DNA from: Ruegeria arenilitoris
Lineage (GTDB): Bacteria > Pseudomonadota > Alphaproteobacteria > Rhodobacterales > Rhodobacteraceae
DNA: 64,000 nucleotides
Assembly: GCF_013031355.1 (NCBI RefSeq)
Contig: NZ_WPZO01000003.1
Span: 62,001 to 126,000, forward strand
Direction of reading: 5' to 3'
The position numbers were made by a program, and so were the translations under genes. The notes under the pieces were generated by a model. It was not told the DNA's origin. It made no database searches and worked only from the letters and a program-made list of their open reading frames with translations. Below are positions 33,026-41,863 of this stretch, piece after piece. How positions within the stretch are numbered: position 1 is the stretch's first letter; each line of letters starts with the position of its first letter.

Positions 33026-33997
33026 TCAGATACGGAAATTGACGAGTTTGTGCAGGATGATGACGTTCGAGACCATCAAAACGACTACCAGCACTGCAAG
33101 TTTGATGAATGCGGGATCGTCACTGATGTCGGTGTAATATCCCGGCGCGTTGATCGTCATTAATCCCATGATCACCAGCGGAATGATCGACAGAAGAAAC
33201 CCGGACAGGCGTCCTTCGGCGGAAATTGCCTTGATCCGCGCACGCAATGCGATGCGCCGCCTGACCACGGTGGCCAGAACGGACACGATCCGCTCCAGAT
33301 CGCCACCGGTGCCGTGTTGGATCGCCATGCTTGCCGCCAGGTACTGTGCATCTTCCGAACCGACCCGATCAGCAAAGTCCTGAACCGCGTCGGGAAGCTC
33401 ATCACCAAAACTGATCTGGTCGAAGATGATGCCAAACTCGGACCCTATCGGGTCTTGCATCTCATCCGCGACGGCCTTGATCGAGGTGTTGACCGGGTGG
33501 CCAATTTTCAGGCCGCGCGCCATCAGCTCTAGTGCATCGGGTAGCTGACTGGTCAAAGCTTTTTGGCGTTCAGCCTGCCGCGACTTCACAACCAAAGCAG
33601 GCATGACCACCCCCAGGATGAGCGCGATCGGTGCCGCCTGCCAGGGCGGCAGGAACATCAAACCGACAGCTGCGATCGCCAAAGTGGCAAACAGGCAAAG
33701 CAGTACGAAATTCTTTGCTGAAACATGCAGCCCCGCCTGAATCAGCGTATCCGGCAAACTCCCATAAAACGGGATCTTTGCAAAAAACCCTGTTTGGGTT
33801 TCCGGAAGCAGCAAGGCGAGCCGCTCTTCATCGGAAACGCCTTGCCGGACCATGCGCATTCGGCGGTTGCGGGCCTCGGCGTGGTTTTCACCGCGACGGG
33901 CAAAGTGGAACACCCCGGTAATCAGCATGAAAACTCCGACGAAGACGCAAGCCAGCGTCAGATAGTTGAGAAGTTCGGCGGTATTGATGCTGGTCAT
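33026..33997 (-). CDS. tadB: Tad pilus inner-membrane platform protein TadB
   Basis: This 323-residue protein has an N-terminal helix, a pair of central helices and a C-terminal pair around a T2SS-F domain (A-L-E-L-M-A-R-G-L-K-I-G-H-P). The motif S-M-A-I-Q-H-G-T-G-G-D-L is typical for TadB. It lies 3 bases after cpaF and 10 before tadC. Confidence 0.92.
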   Translation of the reverse strand: MTSINTAELLNYLTLACVFVGVFMLITGVFHFARRGENHAEARNRRMRMVRQGVSDEERLALLLPETQTGFFAKIPFYGSLPDTLIQAGLHVSAKNFVLLCLFATLAIAAVGLMFLPPWQAAPIALILGVVMPALVVKSRQAERQKALTSQLPDALELMARGLKIGHPVNTSIKAVADEMQDPIGSEFGIIFDQISFGDELPDAVQDFADRVGSEDAQYLAASMAIQHGTGGDLERIVSVLATVVRRRIALRARIKAISAEGRLSGFLLSIIPLVIMGLMTINAPGYYTDISDDPAFIKLAVLVVVLMVSNVIILHKLVNFRI

Positions 33998-34000
33998 GCC

Positions 34001-35389
34001 TCAGCCTCCTGATACTCGGAAAGTCTCGGGTTCGAGATCGACGCCAGCGGCTGTGAGCATGTCATAGCATTTGGGGCGAATCCCGGTGGGAACAAACTGA
34101 CCCAGCACCTCACCGCTTTCCGCTCGGCCCTTCTTCTGGAACACGAAGATGTCTTGCATGGTGATGACCTCACCTTCCATCCCGGTTATTTCCGAAATGC
34201 TGGTGACGCGACGCGACCCATCCGCCAACCTCGACAGATGCACAATAAAGTGCAGCCCCGACGCGATCTGGGATCGAATGGCTGCGGCGGGAAATTCGAT
34301 ACCCGTCATCGTGACCATCTGCTCCAGGCGGCCTAATGAATCGCGCGCCGAGTTCGCATGTACAGTCGTCATTGAGCCATCATGGCCCGTATTCATGGCC
34401 TGAAGCATGTCGAAGGTCTCCGCTCCGCGAACCTCACCGACAATGATCCTGTCGGGGCGCATACGCAGCGCGTTGCGCACCAGATCACGCTGAATAACCT
34501 GGCCGTCGCCGGACGGGGATGGCGGGCGTGTTTCCAGTCGCACAACATGCTCCTGCTGGAGTTGCAGTTCTGCTGCGTCTTCAATGGTGACGACGCGCTC
34601 GCCATGGTCGATATACGAAGACAGGGCGTTCAACATCGTTGTCTTACCCGACCCCGTCCCGCCTGCAATCAGGACGTTCAGGCGCGCAAATACCAGCGAT
34701 TGCAAGAACCGCGCGGCGGCATCGTTCAGAGCGCCATTTGCGACCAGCTTTTCCATTGTCAATTTCGACTGGGCGAATTTTCGAATTGAAACACTGGGGC
34801 CGTCAATCGAACACGGGCGGATGATTGCGTTGACACGGCTGCCATCTTCCAGCCGGGCATCCACCCAAGGCTGGCGCTCATCCACGCGTCGGCCGATCTT
34901 GCTGACAATCTTGTCGATAACACGCAACAGGTGCTTTTCATCGCGGAACCGCACCGGCACGCGTTCCAGCAGGCCAGAGCGTTCGACATAGACCGTCTGA
35001 TAACCGTTAACCAGAATGTCGTTGATAGTTGGATCGGCCAGCAATGGCTCCAATGGGCCAAAACCCAGAATTTCGTCCAGAAGTTCTTCGACGATGCGGT
35101 TGAAGTCTTCGGTATTCAGTGGCCTGCCCGTCTGGGATAATGCGCTGCCGACAACCCCGGCGACTTCGCGCCGCAGCACGTCTTTCTCAACCTTTTCAAT
35201 CACCGCAAGATTCAACCGATCCAGCAAAGCCTCGTGCAAAGTGCTTTTGAGCTCAAGCCAATCGGCCAGTTCTGTATCTTCGGCGGCGGTGTCTGGCTGA
35301 TTGTCCTGGGCCTGTGGTTCGGCACGTTGATTCAGCTGGATAATTTCAGCCTCATTGGCTCGCCCGGTGCGTGTAAACTTTTCAAACAT
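34001..35389 (-). CDS. cpaF: Tad pilus assembly ATPase CpaF/TadA
   Basis: This 462-residue protein is the secretion ATPase that powers Flp pilus assembly. Walker A is G-G-T-G-S-G-K-T-T near residue 245, the Asp box lies around T-I-E-D-A-A-E-L, Walker B includes I-I-V-G-E-V-R-G, and the His box is G-H-D-G-S-M-T-T-V-H-A. The N-terminal 90 residues are the usual CpaF helical segment. It is 14 bases from cpaE and adjacent to tadB. Confidence 0.95.
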   Translation of the reverse strand: MFEKFTRTGRANEAEIIQLNQRAEPQAQDNQPDTAAEDTELADWLELKSTLHEALLDRLNLAVIEKVEKDVLRREVAGVVGSALSQTGRPLNTEDFNRIVEELLDEILGFGPLEPLLADPTINDILVNGYQTVYVERSGLLERVPVRFRDEKHLLRVIDKIVSKIGRRVDERQPWVDARLEDGSRVNAIIRPCSIDGPSVSIRKFAQSKLTMEKLVANGALNDAAARFLQSLVFARLNVLIAGGTGSGKTTMLNALSSYIDHGERVVTIEDAAELQLQQEHVVRLETRPPSPSGDGQVIQRDLVRNALRMRPDRIIVGEVRGAETFDMLQAMNTGHDGSMTTVHANSARDSLGRLEQMVTMTGIEFPAAAIRSQIASGLHFIVHLSRLADGSRRVTSISEITGMEGEVITMQDIFVFQKKGRAESGEVLGQFVPTGIRPKCYDMLTAAGVDLEPETFRVSGG

Positions 35390-35403
35390 CCCTTAGACTC
35401 CAA

Positions 35404-36612
35404 TTAAGCTGCGTTGTTTCTCAGATCGGTTTTGCCGACCATCGTTTCATTCATGATTTTCCGACCCATCGTGCGTATAGCCTTGGACAAGGCACAGCTG
35501 CCTGAGGCTTGCGACAGCAACTGACCCCGATCCAGCGCCTGCTTTGCGTGGCGCGCGTCGCTTGGCAGCCAGAACCGCAACTCGCGTTCCAGTGCCTTTT
35601 GGGCTTCGACATATTGGCTTGAACGGAATGTCGGTTTCGTTTCCTGGCTAATGACGATCTCAACCGGAGGTTCGAGCCGCTCTTTTGTGAAGAACTCGAT
35701 CAAACGGCAGGACTGGCGCACCGAAGAGACCGAGCTGTCGCCCACCATCAGCATCCGGTCCGACGCGTTTACAACCGCACCCAGCCAATCGACCAGCACC
35801 CGAGGCAGATCAATGACGACAAAGTCGAATTCCAGACGCAGAGTCTCGATCAGCGCGCTGACCTGTTCGCGTGTCAGAACATCCAGAGGAATGAATTCTT
35901 CGGGAGCGCTCAGGACTTCCAAACCGGATGCATGTTGCACCAGAGATTGCTGAAGGAACGTCCGGTCAGGCATAACCCCATCCTGAGCCATTCTCAGAAT
36001 CCCCGAGGAGGGCTGCAAGTCCAAGGACGTTGCGACCGTACCGAATTGCAAATCCAGATCGACGACAACGACCTTGTTTTGCGTCTTTTTTCGGAAGATG
36101 CCGGAATACCCCTGCAATTGGTCGGCCAGATTAATAGACAGCGTTGACGCACCGATGCCACCGCGGGCCGGGCACACGCTGATGATCTGTCCCAATCGCT
36201 GCGGTTGCGGCGTATAAATGGTGGGCAACAAAGATTTGTCGACCGTCAGACGCTGAATCTGCTCGGCCAGTTCGTCCTGCCCGATGGGATAGGGCAGAAT
36301 CTCATCAACGCCCGATTTGTTCAGCGCACGCACTTCGGTCAATGAGATGTCACGGTCGCTAAGTGCCAGCAAGGTGCCGCGCGAACCGGCGCTACGACGA
36401 AGATCGCTGACAGTTTCCAGATCCAACTCACCTGAAAAGCTGAACACCAGCAGATCATTTTCACCCATCAGATCACAGGCGCGGCCGTTTACCGAAGACA
36501 ATGTTCCGGAATGCGTCTCGAGCGAAAGATCATCGAACCGGTCAACGGCCTGGGCGACTGAATTCTTAATCGCCTCATTATCAGAGATTAGGGCTAATGA
36601 TTTTTGAGTCAT
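35404..36612 (-). CDS. cpaE: Tad pilus localisation protein CpaE/TadZ
   Basis: This 402-residue protein has an N-terminal receiver-like domain without an obvious phospho-Asp and a ParA/MinD-type ATPase domain (S-V-C-P-A-R-G-G-I-G-A-S-T-L-S). The usual deviant Walker Lys is replaced by Ala at G-I-G-A-S-T, as in several TadZ proteins. V-V-V-D-L-D-L-Q-F-G follows. TadZ/CpaE helps to place the pilus machine at a pole. It is the gene before cpaF. Confidence 0.9.
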   Translation of the reverse strand: MTQKSLALISDNEAIKNSVAQAVDRFDDLSLETHSGTLSSVNGRACDLMGENDLLVFSFSGELDLETVSDLRRSAGSRGTLLALSDRDISLTEVRALNKSGVDEILPYPIGQDELAEQIQRLTVDKSLLPTIYTPQPQRLGQIISVCPARGGIGASTLSINLADQLQGYSGIFRKKTQNKVVVVDLDLQFGTVATSLDLQPSSGILRMAQDGVMPDRTFLQQSLVQHASGLEVLSAPEEFIPLDVLTREQVSALIETLRLEFDFVVIDLPRVLVDWLGAVVNASDRMLMVGDSSVSSVRQSCRLIEFFTKERLEPPVEIVISQETKPTFRSSQYVEAQKALERELRFWLPSDARHAKQALDRGQLLSQASGSCALSKAIRTMGRKIMNETMVGKTDLRNNAA

Positions 36613-36636
36613 TTTTCAGCTCCCATGATTAGAAAT

Positions 36637-37332
36637 TCAACCGTTGACTCCGCTGGCGAGGTCTTCGCCAGGAAGGGTTGCGCTAAAGTCGGAAAATATC
36701 TTGAAGCCCGTGGTCGCGGCGGTCAGTGCATCGGTTTCTGGCGTAGAGCCGCCCAAAACCAGCGCTGCGATCGAACCCAACGGAGAGACAAACCGGAACG
36801 GAAGTTCTTCGATTGACACTGTGACCATCGGTACATAGGGGCCACCCAGGAAATTCATTTCCGGGTCGAAGTCGTAAGTGAACGTGATGTTGCTTTCGTC
36901 AAAAGTTGCGGTGGGATCGTTGGGAACGGCAAACTGAAGCATGTTCCAGATGTCGGTCACGGTGGTCTGGGCAGCTGCATTCACGGGGTCCGCACCGGTG
37001 CATATGGTGGCGGCCGGTTCGACACAGACGCCAGCGGCGAAACTGCAATTGGTTCCGAACCGCGGGCCGGTGATATCGGTATAGGTGCCTCGGCCGTTGG
37101 TTGTCGGAACACCGCCACATGCGGGTGGCATCACTGCTGCCATCCGAGCGGCAACCTGTGCTGTCTTTTCAGCCGCAACATAGTGGAAGGCCAATCGGCC
37201 GAAATCTATCAGGCCCAGGAATATCAAAAGGAACAATGGCAGGACAAAAGCAAGCTCGATGACCGTAGACCCATCTTCCTGACGGGCAAGTCGCCACATT
37301 TCGCGGGTTATCTTGTGAATGCGGCGGGTCAT
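36637..37332 (-). CDS. TadE-like minor pilin/pseudopilin, longer version
   Basis: This 231-residue protein has one N-terminal helix preceded by D-G-S-T-V-I-E-L-A-F-V-L-P-L-F, the TadE-type cleavage region with the conserved Glu. The remaining part is exported and contains several Cys (P-A-C-G-G, N-C-S-F, I-C-T-G). It overlaps the next tadE-like gene by 4 bases, so they are translated together. It is probably a minor subunit processed by the prepilin peptidase. Confidence 0.85.
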   Translation of the reverse strand: MTRRIHKITREMWRLARQEDGSTVIELAFVLPLFLLIFLGLIDFGRLAFHYVAAEKTAQVAARMAAVMPPACGGVPTTNGRGTYTDITGPRFGTNCSFAAGVCVEPAATICTGADPVNAAAQTTVTDIWNMLQFAVPNDPTATFDESNITFTYDFDPEMNFLGGPYVPMVTVSIEELPFRFVSPLGSIAALVLGGSTPETDALTAATTGFKIFSDFSATLPGEDLASGVNG

Positions 37333-37841
37333 GGTCCAAACACCCGGCTGCGATCTGTGATCGTGGTTTGGATCTGCGCCGATGCCGAGCCTCCAACCAG
37401 TTGGAACACGGGCGTGAATGGCAGATTTGAAATTGTCAGTGACGCGGTCAGTACGGCAACCGGTGTGGGCGAAACGCGGTATTCATCTGCGTTGCCAACG
37501 CATTCTAGGGACAGAGTGTCTAGACCAACAGCAATGTCAGTGGTCGAAAGCGACGTCAGAGTATTTGAGACAGCGGTTTGGAAATCGCCGATTGCAGCGC
37601 TTGGCGAGGCAGTGCACAGGTCCGACGGGGCGATCCGGCCAACATAGCGGGCAGTGTCCCGAACCCCCGAGATCGCATTTTGATAGGACCAGAAAATCCG
37701 CCCCCCTTCGACGATCAGGGCAAATGTTACCAACAGGATCGGCAAAAGGATCGCGAATTCGACCAACGCCGCGCCGGACTGGTCATTGCGGAACCGGTTG
37801 AGGGTTTTTCTGATATGACGGGATGCACCAAACATGATCAT
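37329..37841 (-). CDS. TadE-like minor pilin/pseudopilin, shorter version
   Basis: This 170-residue protein has the TadE signature Q-S-G-A-A-L-V-E-F-A-I-L-L-P-I-L at the N-terminal membrane helix. The C-terminal part is a small extracytoplasmic domain with two Cys. It shares 1 base with the tadG-like gene before it and 4 with the TadE-like gene after it. It is expected to be a minor pilin of the Flp system. Confidence 0.87.
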   Translation of the reverse strand: MIMFGASRHIRKTLNRFRNDQSGAALVEFAILLPILLVTFALIVEGGRIFWSYQNAISGVRDTARYVGRIAPSDLCTASPSAAIGDFQTAVSNTLTSLSTTDIAVGLDTLSLECVGNADEYRVSPTPVAVLTASLTISNLPFTPVFQLVGGSASAQIQTTITDRSRVFGP

Positions 37842-39415
37842 TACTCGTAAAGCTGAACCAGATCGTGAACGATGCCGCCGACTCCGGCGCCGCCGATGCC
37901 ATCCGATACGGTCTGAATGACTTCACCATAGATGACGGCGTTGGCACCGGTGCTGCCGGATTCCGAGGGGCGGATCAGAAACATCTCGATGAAACTGGTG
38001 ACCGGAATGGTGCCCGACCCGCCGTTAAGCTCGTCCGCATACGTTGCGCAATCGATACCGGCGACGGTGATGACACGGCGCGTAGGATCGGCGCGACCGT
38101 CTGACGGGGGTTGGCACGAAGGCATGCTGCTTTCAGCTTTACCGCCGGCGGTCAGGATAGCTTCCAGGGCGGGCTGGTTGGTGACCTCTGCATTGTAGAT
38201 GTCGTAGCGGGTGCCACCGGTCGGGAACCAAGATGGAATACCGGTTGGGAGAGGGCCGCTGAAATCAGCGCCGTAGTTGATGGTCAGATAATCGGTAAGC
38301 CCAGCCGTAAACACGCCATTGCCGATACGCGGCGACGGGCAAGTGCCGCTGGCAAAACAATCGTCAAGCGGCAGCCCAACGGTCGCGGTCGGATCAAGGG
38401 CCCCGTTCTCATCATAAGTGGGCGACAGCTGGCTGGTGCAGTTGTTTCCGTTACTTGCAGTGACCCAACCGTCCAAGACATGCGGAGAAGAGGCGAAATT
38501 GTCGACGTCGTAGCGCGATTCGTTGCTGAACTGCTTTGCGCTGGATTCAAACCGGTCGAAACGTGTATTGAAGCCCGCGATCATGTTGCCCACGCTCAGG
38601 CCCGGTTTGGTTTCTACCCCTCTTTGGCTGAAGCACATGGAAACAACGCGCGATGCGGCCAGAGCACATGAATCTTCCTGACCGTTTGGTGCAGGTTCGC
38701 AGGCACCAGAATCGTCGATAGCCAGAGTCTGGTTGGAAGACAGAAAACCGAAATTTCCGGGACCCCATTGACCATTGCCGCCCTGACTTACCATCCTAAT
38801 AAGCTGACCTTCCGTCAGATCGAGGCTGGGCTGCGGCAGGCAGATGAACATCGGGGTGATGTCGCAGGCCATCAGGGTGAAGCCTGCCACGGCCTCGGCA
38901 TTGACACTGGAGAAGGGTTGCTCATTGCCCAACAGAGCCGCCGCCGCCGCCGCCAGCGGAGTGGCGACCTCGTGCGTGTCGACGGTAACCCGAACAAATG
39001 CTGCAATCGGTCCGCTGGCCGGGTCGTTCGAATCCAGCAATTGCGCGGGTTGAGCGGGATCGATCGTAGTGATTGGCGGGTTTTCGTAAAACCGCAACTG
39101 GTAATCCGTTTCGCCAGACAACAGCTGATCCTTGTTGCGCACGCCAAAGCTTTGGCGGTCGCGGATCATGTTTGCAGCTGCGTTTGTGGCGCGCGAGATT
39201 GAATCCGGGCGACCATCCAGTTCCCCCGCAGCCGCAAGGGCGACATTGTCCGCAAAGCTCTGCAATTCCGACTGGGTGGTGGTCACGCGGCCAATGTCGA
39301 ATGCAAGGGCGGCCATACCGACCATGACCGACAGAGCCACCGCAACAAAGACCAGGATCGCGCCATCTTCGGAGCTGCGGAATTGACGTATGAATTGAGC
39401 TAGGGACATAGTCAA
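37841..39415 (-). CDS. TadG-like pilus assembly protein
   Basis: This 524-residue protein has a single N-terminal helix with D-G-A-I-L-V-F-V-A-V-A-L-S-V-M-V-G-M (Flp-type TadE/G-like start) and a large extracytoplasmic part rich in Asn, Gly and Cys. TadG proteins are thought to anchor the pilus or act at its tip or in its regulation. The D-I-G-R-V-T-T-T-Q-S-E-L-Q-S-F-A-D stretch is a TadG hallmark. It lies between cpaB and the TadE-like genes. Confidence 0.85.
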   Translation of the reverse strand: MTMSLAQFIRQFRSSEDGAILVFVAVALSVMVGMAALAFDIGRVTTTQSELQSFADNVALAAAGELDGRPDSISRATNAAANMIRDRQSFGVRNKDQLLSGETDYQLRFYENPPITTIDPAQPAQLLDSNDPASGPIAAFVRVTVDTHEVATPLAAAAAALLGNEQPFSSVNAEAVAGFTLMACDITPMFICLPQPSLDLTEGQLIRMVSQGGNGQWGPGNFGFLSSNQTLAIDDSGACEPAPNGQEDSCALAASRVVSMCFSQRGVETKPGLSVGNMIAGFNTRFDRFESSAKQFSNESRYDVDNFASSPHVLDGWVTASNGNNCTSQLSPTYDENGALDPTATVGLPLDDCFASGTCPSPRIGNGVFTAGLTDYLTINYGADFSGPLPTGIPSWFPTGGTRYDIYNAEVTNQPALEAILTAGGKAESSMPSCQPPSDGRADPTRRVITVAGIDCATYADELNGGSGTIPVTSFIEMFLIRPSESGSTGANAVIYGEVIQTVSDGIGGAGVGGIVHDLVQLYE

Positions 39416-39432
39416 AGCCTTCCTTGGTCGAT

Positions 39433-40248
39433 TCAGTTGATGACGGATTCTGTCACTTCAGTGCCGCGGCGGACCCGGATAATCGTTTTGCGCACCGGTT
39501 CTTTGACGTCCTGCGCAACGACCGGTTCATCAATCAGCAGATCGTTCAGCCTCGTCATTGTCAGCGACTTGTCCTCGGTGTCATCAATGGATCGCAAGGT
39601 CAGGCTCAGCCGACCGGCACGTTGCGCCAGGGCAAGGCGCTGGACCTGATCCGGGGTAACGGCAACAGTAACCGTGCGCGCAACAACGGGTTGGTCGGTC
39701 TGTTCATCAGATTCCTGATCAACACCGATGACCCTGATGTTTTGCAAAATGGTGACGGCTTGCATGTCTCGTTTTTCGCCGGTGGTCATCACCACGTCGA
39801 CCCGATCCCCCGGGGTGACAAAGCCCCCTACGGCGGTTTCAGCGTCAACCTCGATGGCCATGGCGCGATGATCTGAGCCCAGCGTCTGAACGATGGTGAC
39901 CTTTTCACCAAAGTCGGAAACCTTGTTGTTCAGGATCAGCTCACCCTGAGCAATTGCGCGACGGGCGCGACGGGTCGGCATGCTGGCCGCAGCAATCAGG
40001 TCGTCGTAATCTGTGAAGACGCCCACGGGTACAGCCCCCCGGGGCCAGTCAATGGTGGTCAGCGCGCCGGGCTCGATTTCTTCACCGAACGAAATATCGC
40101 GCGATGCAACAACCACGCTCACCATCTCGCTCTCGGCCTCGACATTTGCGGACTGAGTATCGAATTGAATGTAATCCCGAGCGACGTAAACCGACCCTCC
40201 GGCTACGACCAGGCCCGTCAATGCAGTGAAAATGGCAGAGAGTCTCAT
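39433..40248 (-). CDS. cpaB: Flp pilus assembly protein CpaB/RcpC
   Basis: This 271-residue protein has an N-terminal membrane helix, a SAF domain (about residues 48-110, with R-D-I-S-F-G-E-E-I-E-P-G-A) and a RcpC/CpaB domain (V-T-P-G-D-R-V-D-V-V-M-T-T-G). In other Tad systems CpaB works with the secretin CpaC; no secretin gene follows it here. It lies 143 bases after the flp gene on the minus strand. Confidence 0.9.
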   Translation of the reverse strand: MRLSAIFTALTGLVVAGGSVYVARDYIQFDTQSANVEAESEMVSVVVASRDISFGEEIEPGALTTIDWPRGAVPVGVFTDYDDLIAAASMPTRRARRAIAQGELILNNKVSDFGEKVTIVQTLGSDHRAMAIEVDAETAVGGFVTPGDRVDVVMTTGEKRDMQAVTILQNIRVIGVDQESDEQTDQPVVARTVTVAVTPDQVQRLALAQRAGRLSLTLRSIDDTEDKSLTMTRLNDLLIDEPVVAQDVKEPVRKTIIRVRRGTEVTESVIN

Positions 40249-40343
40249 CTGGTGCTCCTTCAGCTATTTCCTGGCGTTAATTGAATGAACCGATCTGAGC
40301 GGTTGCAACTTGCCAGCGGATCAAGAGAATTTTCCGGGGCGAT

Positions 40344-40374
40344 AAGCACGCGGGGCTGAGCGCACCGCGTGCTT
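40344..40374 (-). promoter_or_regulatory. Perfect 10-bp stem-loop between flp and cpaB
   Basis: AAGCACGCGG (40344-40353) pairs perfectly with CCGCGTGCTT (40365-40374) around an 11-base loop, 17 bases after the flp stop. No T run follows, so it is not a standard terminator. It could protect the pilin mRNA end or attenuate read-through, raising flp output over the assembly genes. Confidence 0.6.
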
Positions 40375-40391
40375 TGTCTACCGTCAGGCAG

Positions 40392-40562
40392 TTACATCAG
40401 TCCTTCGGCGTCTGTGAACTGACCGTTAACGTCGTTGCCCAAAGCAGTCAGAGTGGCCACTGCAATCGCCGTGACGATGGTCAGGGCGACGCCGTATTCC
40501 ACGATGGTCGCGCCGCTTTCGTCACGTGCCATGGTCTTCATCATTACATAAAGCTTCAACAT
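40392..40562 (-). CDS. flp: Flp-type major pilin
   Basis: This 56-residue gene begins with ATG at 40562 behind AGGAGAG. The protein has a short leader, then G-A-T-I-V-E-Y-G-V-A-L-T-I-V, the Flp motif with Glu and Tyr at positions 5 and 6 after the cleavage site, and one long hydrophobic helix. It ends in a short polar tail. It is the first gene of the tad cluster; the adjacent CpaA should process it. Confidence 0.93.
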   Translation of the reverse strand: MLKLYVMMKTMARDESGATIVEYGVALTIVTAIAVATLTALGNDVNGQFTDAEGLM

Positions 40563-40831
40563 CTTACTCTCCTAGTTAACTCACTAGTTACTCATGGATG
40601 CCGCCCAAATCCGCGGCGTTCTAACCCCCCCATACCGACGGAGCCTTCCACAAGGTTAGGTCCCGCCATCAGGGCGCCGCATCCTCCAAACCACGGAGAA
40701 ATACACGTTAAAATTGTAAGATTTGGCAGTTTGGTCGATTCTTTGTCGCAAAATTGCCTGATTCCTCACCGGAATCCGAATGGCCAGATTCGTGATTCTT
40801 TCCCAACCGACGAGCCGCCAATTGCGGTGCT
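40563..40831. other. Promoter region upstream of flp
   Basis: This 269-base stretch between the pilin start and an IS6 remnant is A/T-rich close to the gene. It should hold the promoter of the tad operon. No clear operator is seen. Confidence 0.5.
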
Positions 40832-41366
40832 GGTGCTGTCAGACGAATTCGAACCAGTCTCAGTTTGCCGCGGAATCCGTGATCCTATTCGGAACAAAGT
40901 TGACACCACTCGGCAAGAGCTCGGTGCGCGTCAGCTTGAAGGAGTCTGTGACGATCTCTTCGGCGCAACCGTGCCGCTTCATCAATTTCCTGAGGAATTT
41001 CAGTGCTGCAGCCTTGCTTCGGCGTTTTGTGACAACGGCTTCCAGCACCTCTCCTTCGTGATCAACGGCCCGCTAAAGATAATGCCGCTTGCCATTTACC
41101 TTTACGAAAACCTCGTCCATGTGCCACTTCCATTTGGAGTATGCTCTCAATTGCTGAACACGCTTTCTTCGGATCTCAGCGGCAAACATCGGGCCAAACC
41201 TGTTCCACCAATACCGGACAGTTTCGTGCCTCACGTCGATGCCTCGCTCGTGCAACAAATCTTCGACATTCCGAAGCGAGAGCGGGAAACGGATTTACAG
41301 CATCACGGCCAAGCGGATGATTTCGGGACTGGTTTTAAAGTATTTGAAAGAGACAGGTCTGGTCAT
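40832..41366 (-). mobile_element. IS6-family element remnant (right copy) with a broken transposase
   Basis: It begins with GGTGCTGTCAGACGAATTCG at 40832, the same end as the element at 28934. The transposase frame on the minus strand opens at 41366 (F-K-Y-F-K-T-S-P-E-I-I-R-L) but has a TAA just after V-M-L, a TAG after H-Y-L (where the conserved Trp should be) and an internal deletion soon after E-E-I-V-T-D. The recognisable rest ends near 40860. The right terminal repeat is not visible, so about a third of the element is gone. Confidence 0.8.
40860..41366 (-). pseudogene. IS6-family transposase, two stops and an internal deletion
   Basis: Read from 41366, the frame shows I-R-F-P-L-S-L-R-N-V-E-D-L-L-H-E-R-G and W-H-M-D-E-V-F-V-K with the first catalytic Asp. 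It is broken by two stops, TAA where a Tyr codon is expected and TAG where a Trp codon is expected. After the second Asp in I-V-T-D the sequence jumps to unrelated residues, removing the catalytic Glu region. It shares residues and end structure with the transposase remnant at 28987-29627. Confidence 0.8.
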
Positions 41367-41422
41367 GGGCAAAAGCTACGCCCCCCCCTACCCCGCTCAA
41401 CTGAAGCTCTTGTGACAAGACC

Positions 41423-41579
41423 CCGCCAAAATGCACCACTGAGACTAGGGCCGGAATTGCGCTATGAATGCGCGGTCCGCTCCGTCTCTGATTGAAAGCG
41501 CATGCGCCAACGCGCGGGAATTGCGGCACAATTCCGGGTCAGAAAACATAACTGAAGTGAGACAAGTATGAGTGGCGGG
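41423..41579. repeat. Right copy of the tRNA-Ser-linked direct repeat
   Basis: This stretch, beginning CCGCCAAAATG, matches 28780-28935 in the same orientation and ends in the CCA end and first acceptor bases of the tRNA-Ser gene (41574-41662). The two copies bracket the IS6 remnants and the whole tad cluster. The blocks of identity are separated by diverged segments, so the duplication is old. Confidence 0.7.
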
Positions 41580-41662
41580 GAGACAGGGATTCGAACCCTG
41601 GGGACGCTCTCACGCCCAACGGTTTTCAAGACCGCCGCATTCGACCACTCTGCCACCTCCCC
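41574..41662 (-). tRNA. tRNA-Ser (anticodon UGA)
   Basis: The minus strand reads GGGGAGG at the 5' acceptor arm (41656-41662) and pairs with TCTCCCC near the 3' end. The anticodon loop is C-T-T-G-A-A-A, giving anticodon TGA, with a long variable arm as in serine tRNAs. The T loop is G-G-T-T-C-G-A-A-T-C-C. Discriminator G and an encoded CCA follow (CCA = 41574-41576 complement). It is an intact gene. Such genes are common integration targets. Confidence 0.95.
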
Positions 41663-41863
41663 GCGTGGGGCCGGGTCTAAGGCCAAGTTGAAACGGTGGC
41701 AAGAGCAAATAGGGAAATCTCGCCTAAGCGCGCGCAGTGGTCTTTCCATGACACATTGCCCACGTTATGCTTCGCAGGAAAGACCGTAGCAGGCCGGCAT
41801 GACAGAACCGGTGATTGGCGGCAGGGCTCAGGAAATGAGGCCCTTCAGGCAAGGGATGACAAA

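Noticed and set aside
40374..41495. A 373-codon plus-strand frame over flp and the IS6 remnant
   Set aside because: It is antisense to the Flp pilin and to the transposase remnants; it has no ribosome site.
28780..41579. Composite transposon made by the two IS6 remnants
   Set aside because: Both remnants are broken and lack one end, and they lie inside the tRNA-flank repeats, so the repeats fit the outer border better. A past role is not excluded.
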